Shown here piece by piece: positions 51,343 through 61,196 of a DNA stretch of 64,000 nucleotides; positions within the stretch are counted from its first letter, which is position 1, and every line of letters begins with the position of its first letter. The notes under the pieces were generated by a model, which worked only from the letters and a program-made list of their open reading frames with translations, was not told the origin of the DNA and searched no databases. The position numbers and the translations under genes are program-made. Source of the stretch: Haliclystus octoradiatus (Eukaryota; Cnidaria; Staurozoa; Stauromedusae; Haliclystidae); the NCBI GenBank assembly GCA_916610825.1, contig OU744448.1, forward strand, positions 15,561,936 through 15,625,935, in the 5' to 3' direction.

Positions 51343-54115
51343 GAATTCGGAATTTACAAAAACAGCTCAAAATGACCAAAAACAATGCTTAATTCCCAAG
51401 GGAATTCGAATTTGACAAAAACAACTTAAAATGACAAAATACAATGCTCAATTCCCAAGGGAATTCGAATTTGACAAAAACAGCTCAAAATGACCAAAAA
51501 AAATGCTTAATTCCCAAGGGAATTCAAATTTGACAAAAACAGCTCAAAATGACCAAAAACAATGCTTAATTCCCAAGGGAACTCGAATTTGACAAACACA
51601 GCTCAAAATGACCAAAAACAATGCTTAATTCCCAAGGGAATTCGAATTTGATAAAAACAGCTCAAAATAACCAAAAACAATGCTTAATTCCCAAGGGAAA
51701 TTGAATTTGACAAAAACAGCTCAAAATGACCAAAAACAATGCTCAATTCTCAAGGGAATTCGAATTTAAGAAAAACAGCTCAAAATGACCAAAAACAATG
51801 CTTAATTCCCAAGGGAATTCGAATTTGATAAAAACAGCTCAAAATAACCAAAAACAATGCTTAATTCCCAATTGAAATTGAATTTGACAAAAACAGCTCA
51901 AAATGACCAAAAACAATGCTCAATTCTCAAGGGAATTCGAATTTAAGAAAAACAGCTCAAAATGACCAAAAACAATGCTTAATTCCCAAGGGAATTCGAA
52001 TTTGACAAAAACAACTCAAAATGACCAAAAACAATGCTTAATTCCCAAGGGAATTCGAATTTGACAAAAACAGCTCAAATTGACCGAAAACAATGCTTAA
52101 TTCCCAAGGGAATTCGAATTTGACAAAAACAACTTAAAATGACAAAATACAATGCTTAATTCCCAAGGGAATTCGAATTTGACAAAAACAGCTCAAAATG
52201 ACCAAAAACAATGCTTAATTCCTTAGGGAATTCGGAATTAACAAAAACAGCTCAAAATGACCAAAAACAATGCTTAATTCCCAAGGGAATTCGAATTTGA
52301 CAAAAACAACTTAAAATGACAAAATACAATGCTTAATTCCCAAGGGAATTCGAATTTGACAAAAACAGCTCAAAATGACCAAAAACAATGCTTGATTCCC
52401 AAGGGAATTCGAATTTGACAAAAACAGCTCAAAATGACCAAAAACAATGCTTAATTCCCAAGGGAACTCGAATTTGACAAACACAGCTCAAAATGACCTA
52501 AAACAATGTTTAATTCCCAAGGGAATTCGAATTTGACAAAAACAGCTCAAATTGACCGAAAACAATGCTTAATTCCCAAGGGAATTCGAATTTGACAAAA
52601 ACAACTTAAAATGACAAAATACAATGCTTAATTCCCAAGGGAATTCGAATTTGACAAAAACAGCTCAAAATGACCAAAAACAATGCTTAATTCCTTAGGG
52701 AATTCGGAATTAACAAAAACAGCTCAAAATGACCAAAAACAATGCTTAATTCCAAAGGGAATTCGGAATTTACAAAAACAGCTCAAAATGACCAAAAACA
52801 ATGCTTAATTCCCAAGGGAATTCGAATTTGACAAAAACAACTTAAAATGACAAAATACAATGCTTAATTCCCAAGGGAATTCGAATTTGACAAAAACAGC
52901 TCAAAATGACCAAAAAAAATGCTTAATTCCCAAGGGAATTCAAATTTGACAAAAACAGCTCAAAATGACCAAAAACAATGCTTAATTCCCAAGGGAACTC
53001 GAATTTGACAAACACAGCTCAAAATGACCAAAAACAATGCTTAATTCCCAAGGGAATTCGAATTTGATAAAAGCAGCTCAAAATAACCAAAAACAATGCT
53101 TAATTCCCAAGGGAAATTGAATTTGACAAAAACAGCTCAAAATGACCAAAAACAATGCTCAATTCTCAAGGGAATTCGAATTTAAGAAAAACAGCTCAAA
53201 ATGACCAAAAACAATGCTTAATTCCCAAGGGAATTCGAATTTGATAAAAACAGCTCAAAATAACCAAAAACAATGCTTAATTCCCAATTGAAATTGAATT
53301 TGACAAAAACAGCTCAAAATGACCAAAAACAATGCTCAATTCTCAAGGGAATTCGAATTTAAGAAAAACAGCTCAAAATGACCAAAAACAATGCTTAATT
53401 CCCAAGGGAATTCGAATTTGACAAAAACAGCTCAAAATGACCAAAAACAATGCTTAATTCCCAAGGGAATTCGAATTTGACAAAAACAGCTCAAATTGAC
53501 CGAAAACAATGCTTAATTCCCAAGGGAATTCGAATTTGACAAAAACAACTTAAAATGACAAAATACAATGCTTAATTCCCAAGGGAATTCGAATTTGACA
53601 AAAACAGCTCAAAATGACCAAAAACAATGCTTAATTCCTTAGGGAATTCGGAATTAACAAAAACAGCTCAAAATGACCAAAAACAATGCTTAATTCCCAA
53701 GGGAATTCGAATTTGACAAAAACAACTTAAAATGACAAAATACAATGCTTAATTCCCAAGGGAATTCGAATTTGACAAAAACAGCTCAAAATGACCAAAA
53801 ACAATGCTTGATTCCCAAGGGAATTCGAATTTGACAAAAACAGCTCAAAATGACCAAAAACAATGCTTAATTCCCAAGGGAACTCGAATTTGACAAACAC
53901 AGCTCAAAATGACCTAAAACAATGTTTAATTCCCAAGGGAATTCGAATTTGACAAAAACAGCTCAAATTGACCGAAAACAATGCTTAATTCCCAAGGGAA
54001 TTCGAATTTGACAAAAACATCTTAAAATGACAAAATACAATGCTTAATTCCCAAGGGAATTCGAATTTGACAAAAACAGCTCAAAATGACCAAAAACAAT
54101 GCTTAATTCCCAAGG
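51343..54115 (+). repeat. Tandem pair of 24-monomer higher-order repeats (1416 bp)
   Basis: Copy 1 is 51343-52758. Copy 2 starts at 52759 and matches to about 54110. Each starts with a rare C-like unit reading GGAATTTAC. Markers 1416 apart: GGAATTTAC 51343/52759, CCCAATTG 51867/53283, TGCTTG 52389/53805. Differences seen: GCTCAATTCCC in the A unit at 51402, AACTC in the E at 51992, AGCAGC near 53072 and ATCTT near 54019. The last two units of copy 2 switch to E,M. Confidence 0.87.
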
Positions 54116-55590
54116 GAATTCGAATTTGATAAAAACAGCTCAAAATAACCAAAAACAATGCTTAATTCCCAAGCGAAATTGAATTTGACAAAAACAGCTC
54201 AAAATGACCAAAAACAATGCTCAATTCTCAAGGGAATTCGAATTTAAGAAAAACAGCTCAAAATGACCAAAAACAATGCCTAATTCCCAAGGGAATTCGA
54301 ATTTGACAAAAACAGCTCAAAATGACCAAAAACAATGCTTAATTCCCAAGGGAATTCGAATTTGACAAAAACAGCTCAAATTGACCGAAAACAATGCTTA
54401 ATTCCCAAGGGAATTCGAATTTGACAAAAACAACTTAAAATGACAAAATACAATGCTTAATTCCCAAGGGAATTCGAATTTGACAAAAACAGCTCAAAAT
54501 GACAAAAAACAATGCTTAATTCCAAAGGGAATTCGGAATTAACAAAAACAGCTCAAAATGACCAAAAACAATGCTTAATTCCAAAGGGAATTCGAATTTG
54601 ACAAAAACAACTTAAAATGACAAAATACAATGCTTAATTCCCAAGGGAATTCGAATTTGACAAAAACAGCTCAAAATGACCAAAAAAAATGCTTAATTCC
54701 CAAGGGAACTCGAATTTGACAAAAACAGCTCAAAATGACCAAAAACAATGCTTAATTCCCAAGGGAATACGAATTTGACAAAAACAGCTCAAATTGACCG
54801 AAAACAATGCTTAATTCCCAAGGGAACTCGAATTTGACAAAAACAGCTCAAAATGACCAAAAACAATGCTTAATTCCCAAGGGAATTCGAATTTGTTAAA
54901 AACAGCTCAAAATGACCAAAAACAATGCTTAATTCTCAAGGGAATTCGAATTTGACAAAAACAATTCAAAATGACCAAATACATTGCTTAATTCCCAAGG
55001 GAATTCGAATTTGATAAAAACAGCTCAAAATGACCAAAAACAATGCTTAATTCCAAAGGGAAATCGAATTTGACAAAAACAACTCAAAATAACCAAAAAC
55101 AATGCTCAATTCTCAAGGGAATTCGAATTTAAGAAAAACAGCTCAAAGTGACCAAAAACAATGCTTAATTCCCAAGGGAATTCGAATTTGACAAAAACAG
55201 CTCAAAATGACCAAAAACAATGCTTAATTCCCAAGGGAATTCGAATTTGACAAAAACAGCTCAAATTGACCGAAAACAATGCTTAATTCCCAAGGGAATT
55301 CGAATTTGACAAAAACAACTTAAAATGACAAAATACAATGCTTAATTCTCAAGGGAATTCGAATTTGACAAAAACAGCTCAAAATGACCAAAAACAATGC
55401 TTAATTCCCAAGGGAATTCGAATTTGATAAAAACAGCTCAAAATAACCAAAAACAATGCTTAATCCCCAAGGGAAATTGAATTTGACAAAAACAACTCAA
55501 AATGACCAAAAACAATGCTCAATTCTCAAGGTAATTCGAATTTAAGAAAAACAGCTCAAAATGACCAAAAACAATGCTTAATTCCCAAGG

Positions 55591-55650
55591 GAATTCGAAT
55601 TTGATAAAAACAGCTCAAAATAACCAAAAACAATGCTTAAATTCCCAAGG
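55591..55650 (+). repeat. 60-bp monomer with one-base insertion
   Basis: An M unit with an extra A in GCTTAAATTCC (others have GCTTAATTCC), near 55640. The related unit at 42540 lacks it, so it arose after the two blocks were copied, or is a sequencing error in an A run. It shifts the register of all later units by one. Confidence 0.88.
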
Positions 55651-58600
55651 GAAATTGAATTTGACAAAAACAGCTCAAAATGACCAAAAACAATGCTCAA
55701 TTCTCAAGGGAATTCGAATTTAAGAAAAACAGCTCAGAATGACCAAAAACAATGCTTAATTCCCAAGGGAATTCGAATTTGACAAAAACAGCTCAAAATG
55801 ACCAAAAACAATGCTTAATTCCCAAGGGAATTCGAATTTGATAAAAACAGCTCAAAATGACCAAAAACAATGCTCAATTCTCAAGGGAATTCGAATTTAA
55901 GAAAAACAACTTAAAATGACAAAATACAATGCTTAATTCCCAAGGGAATTCGAATTTGACAAAAACAGCTCAAAATGACAAAAAACAATGCTTAATTCCA
56001 AAGGGAATTCGGAATTAACAAAAACAGCTCAAAATGACCAAAAACAATGCTTAATTCCCAAGGGAATTCGAATTTGACAAAAACAACTTAAAATGACAAA
56101 ATACAATGCTTAATTCCCAAGGGAATTCGAATTTGACAAAAACAGCTCAAAATGACCAAAAAAAATGCTTAATTCCCAAGGGAATTCAAATTTGACAAAA
56201 ACAGCTCAAAATGACCAAAAACAATGCTTAATTCCCAAGGGAACTCGAATTTGACAAACACAGCTCAAAATGACCAAAAACAATGCTTAATTCCCAAGGG
56301 AATTCGAATTTGATAAAAACAGCTCAAAATAACCAAAAACAATGCTTAATTCCCAAGGGAAATTGAATTTGACAAAAACAGCTCAAAATGACCAAAAACA
56401 ATGCTCAATTCTCAAGGGAATTCGAATTTAAGAAAAACAGCTCAAAATGACAAAAAACAATGCTTAATTCCCAAGGGAATTCGAATTTGATAAAAACAGC
56501 TCAAAATAACCAAAAACAATGCTTAATTCCCAAGGGAAATTGAATTTGACAAAAACAGCTCAAAATGACCAAAAACAATGCTCAATTCTCAAGGGAATTC
56601 GAATTTAAGAAAAACAGCTCAAAATGACCGAAAACAATGCTTAATTCCCAAGGGAATTCGAATTTGACAAAAACAACTTAAAATGACAAAATACAATGCT
56701 TAATTCCCAAGGGAATTCGAATTTGACAAAAACAGCTCAAAATGACCAAAAACAATGCTTAATTCCCAAGGGAATTCGAATTTGACAAAAACAGCTCAAA
56801 TTGACCGAAAACAATGCTTAATTCCCAAGAAAATTCGAATTTGACAAAAACAACTTAAAATGACAAAATACAATGCTTAATTCCCAAGGGAATTCGAATT
56901 TGACAAAAACAGCTCAAAATGACCAAAAACAATGCTTAATTCCCAAGGGAATTCGAATTTGATAAAAACAGCTCAAAATAACCAAAAACAATGCTTAATT
57001 CCCAAGGGAAATTGAATTTGACAAAAACAACTCAAAATGACCAAAAACAATGCTCAATTCTCAAGGTAATTCGAATTTAAGAAAAACAGCTCAAAATGAC
57101 CAAAAACAATGCTTAATTCCCAAGGGAATTCGAATTTGATAAAAACAGCTCAAAATAACCAAAAACAATGCTTAATTCCCAAGGGAAATTGAATTTGACA
57201 AAAACAGCTCAAAATGACCAAAAACAATGCTCAATTCTCAAGGGAATTCGAATTTAAGAAAAACAGCTCAGAATGACCAAAAACAATGCTTAATTCCCAA
57301 GGGAATTCGAATTTGACAAAAACAGCTCAAAATGACCAAAAACAATGCTTAATTCCCAAGGGAATTCGAATTTGATAAAAACAGCTCAAAATAACCAAAA
57401 ACAATGCTTAATTCCCAAGGGAAATTGAATTTGACAAAAACAGCTCAAAATGACCAAAAACAATGCTCAATTCTCAAGGGAATTCGAATTTAAGAAAAAC
57501 AGCTCAAAATGACCAAAAACAATGCTTAATTCCCAAGGGAATTCGAATTTGACAAAAACAGCTCAAAATGACCAAAAACAATACTTAATTCCCAAGGGAA
57601 TACGAATTTGACAAAAACAGCTCAAATTGACCGAAAACAATGCTTAATTCCCAAGGGAATTCGAATTTGACAAAAACAACTTAAAATGACAAAATACAAT
57701 GCTTAATTCCCAAGGGAATTCGAATTTGACAAAAACAGCTCAAAATGACAAAAAACAATGCTTAATTCCAAAGGGAATTCGGAATTAACAAAAACAGCTC
57801 AAAATGACCAAAAACAATGCTAAATTCCCAAGGGAATTCGAATTTGACAAAAACAACTTAAAATGACAAAATACATTGCTTAATTCCAAAGGGAAATCGA
57901 ATTTGACAAAAACAACTCAAAATAACCAAAAACAATGCTCAATTCTCAAGGGAATTCGAATTTAAGAAAAACAGCTCAAAGTGACCAAAAACAATGCTTA
58001 ATTCCCAAGGGAATTCGAATTTGACAAAAACAGCTCAAAATGACCAAAAACAATGCTTAATTCCCAAGGGAATTCGAATTTGACAAAAACAGCTCAAAAT
58101 GACCAAAAACAATGCTTAATTCCCAAGGGAATTCGAATTTGATAAAAACAGCTCAAAATAACCAAAAACAATGCTTAATTCCCAAGGGAAATTGAATTTG
58201 ACAAAAACAACTCAAAATGACCAAAAACAATGCTCAATTCTCAAGGTAATTCGAATTTAAGAAAAACAGCTCAAAATGACCAAAAACAATGCTTAATTCC
58301 CAAGGGAATTCGAATTTGATAAAAACAGCTCAAAATAACCAAAAACAATGCTTAATTCCCAAGGGAAATTGAATTTGACAAAAACAGCTCAAAATGACCA
58401 AAAACAATGCTCAATTCTCAAGGGAATTCGAATTTAAGAAAAACAGCTCAGAATGACCAAAAACAATGCTTAATTCCAAAGGGAATTCGAATTTGACAAA
58501 AACAGCTCAAAATGGCCAAAAACAATGCTTAATTCCCAAGGGAATTCGAATTTGATAAAAACAGCTCAAGATAACCAAAAACAATGCTTAATTACCAAGG

Positions 58601-59190
58601 GAAATTGAATTTGACAAAAACAGCTCAAAATGACCAAAAACAATGCTCAATTCTCAAGGGAATTCGAATTTAAGAAAAACAGCTCAAAATGACCAAAAAC
58701 AATGCTTAATTCCCAAGGGAATTCGAATTTGACAAAAACAGCTCAAAATGACCAAAAACAATGCTTAATTCCCAAGGGAATTCGAATTTGACAAAAACAA
58801 CTTAAAATGACAAAATACAATGCTTAATTCCCAAGGGAATTCGAATTTGACAAAAACAGCTCAAAATGACAAAAAACAATGCTTAATTCCAAAGGGAATT
58901 CGGAATTAACAAAAACAGCTCAAAATGACCAAAAACAATGCTTAATTCCCAAGGGAATTCGAATTTGACAAAAACAACTTAAAATGACAAAATACAATGC
59001 TTAATTCCCAAGGGAATTCGAATTTGACAAAAACAGCTCAAAATGACCAAAAAAAATGCTTAATTCCCAAGGGAATTCAAATTTGACAAAAACAGCTCAA
59101 AATGACCAAAAACAATGCTTAATTCCCAAGGGAACTCGAATTTGACAAATACAGCTCAAAATGACCAAAAACAATGCTTAATTCCCAAGG

Positions 59191-61196
59191 GAATTCGAAT
59201 TTGATAAAAACAGCTCAAAATAACCAAAAACAATGCTTAATTCCCAAGGGAAATTGAATTTGACAAAAACAGCTCAAAATGACCAAAAACAATGCTCAAT
59301 TCTCAAGGGAATTCGAATTTAAGAAAAACAGCTCAAAATGACCAAAAACAATGCTTAATTCCCAAGGGAATTCGAATTTGATAAAAACAGCTCAAAATAA
59401 CCAAAAACAATGCTTAATTCCCAAGGGAAATTGAATTTGACAAAAACAGCTCAAAATGACCAAAAACAATGCTCAATTCTCAAGGGAATTCGAATTTAAG
59501 AAAAACAGCTCAAAATGACCAAAAACAATGCTTAATTCCCAAGGGAATTCGAATTTGATAAAAACAGCTCAAAATAACCAAAAACAATGCTTAATTCCCA
59601 AGGGAAATTGAATTTGACAAAAACAGCTCAAAATGACCAAAAACAATGCTCAATTCTCAAGGGAATTCGAATTTAAGAAAAACAGCTCAAAATGACTGAA
59701 AACAATGCTTAATTCCCAAGGGAATTCGAATTTGACAAAAACAACTTAAAATGACAAAATACAATGCTTAATTCCCAAGGGAATTCGAATTTGACAAAAA
59801 CAGCTCAAAATGACCAAAAACAATGCTTAATTCCCAAGGGAATTCGAATTTGACAAAAACAGCTCAAATTGACCGAAAACAATGCTTAATTCCCAAGAGA
59901 ATTCGAATTTGACAAAAACAACTTAAAATGACAAAATACAATGCTTAATTCCCAAGGGAATTCGAATTTGACAAAAACAGCTCAAAATGACCAAAAACAA
60001 TGCTTAATTCCCAAGGGAATTCGAATTTGATAAAAACAGCTCAAAATAACCAAAAACAATGCTTAATTCCCAAGGGAAATTGAATTTGACAAAAACAACT
60101 CAAAATGACCAAAAACAATGCTCAATTCTCAAGGTAATTCGAATTTAAGAAAAACAGCTCAAAATGACCAAAAACAATGCTTAATTCCCAAGGGAATTCG
60201 AATTTGATAAAAACAGCTCAAAATAACCAAAAACAATGCTTAATTCCCAAGGGAAATTGAATTTGACAAAAACAGCTCAAAATGACCAAAAACAATGCTC
60301 AATTCTCAAGGGAATTCGAATTTAAGAAAAACAGCTCAAAATGACCAAAAACAATGCTTAATTCCCAAGGGAATTCGAATTTGATAAAAACAGCTCAAAA
60401 TAACCAAAAACAATGCTTAATTCCCAAGGGAAATTGAATTTGACAAAAACAGCTCAAAATGACCAAAAACAATGCTCAATTCTCAAGGGAATTCGAATTT
60501 AAGAAAAACAGCTCAAAATGACCAAAAACAATGCTTAATTCCCAAGGGAATTCGAATTTGATAAAAACAGCTCAAAATAACCAAAAACAATGCTTAATTC
60601 CCAAGGGAAATTGAATTTGACAAAAACAGCTCAAAATGACCAAAAACAATGCTCAATTCTCAAGGGAATTCGAATTTAAGAAAAACAGCTCAAAATGACT
60701 GAAAACAATGCTTAATTCCCAAGGGAATTCGAATTTGACAAAAACAACTTAAAATGACAAAATACAATGCTTAATTCCCAAGGGAATTCGAATTTGACAA
60801 AAACAGCTCAAAATGACCAAAAACAATGCTTAATTCCCAAGGGAATTCGAATTTGACAAAAACAGCTCAAATTGACCGAAAACAATGCTTAATTCCCAAG
60901 AGAATTCGAATTTGACAAAAACAACTTAAAATGACAAAATACAATGCTTAATTCCCAAGGGAATTCGAATTTGACAAAAACAGCTCAAAATGACCAAAAA
61001 CAATGCTTAATTCCCAAGGGAATTCGAATTTGATAAAAACAGCTCAAAATAACCAAAAACAATGCTTAATTCCCAAGGGAAATTGAATTTGACAAAAACA
61101 ACTCAAAATGACCAAAAACAATGCTCAATTCTCAAGGTAATTCGAATTTAAGAAAAACAGCTCAAAATGACCAAAAACAATGCTTAATTCCCAAGG
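59191..61196 (+). repeat. Tandem pair of 17-monomer repeats built on M-N-K trimers (2 x 1003 bp)
   Basis: Copy 1 is 59191-60193 and copy 2 is 60194-61196. Order: M,N,K,M,N,K,M,N,K,A,E,L,A,E,M,N,K. Two private marks occur in both copies and nowhere else: a K with GACTG (59663 and 60666) and an L ending CAAGA before GAATTC (59898 and 60901). I noticed no difference between the copies by eye, so this is probably the youngest duplication in the window. The order differs from the other 17-mers; only the length is the same. Confidence 0.88.
60194..60724 (+). repeat. Three consecutive M-N-K trimers (3 x 177 bp)
   Basis: Nine units in the order M,N,K three times; the last K carries the GACTG mark. 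The sub-block of 177 bp is close to the length of DNA wrapped and linked by one nucleosome. The same three-fold run lies at 59191-59721. M-N-K also recurs singly or doubly in many other places, for example 2361, 35519-35872, 42363-42716 and 63555-63731. Confidence 0.87.
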
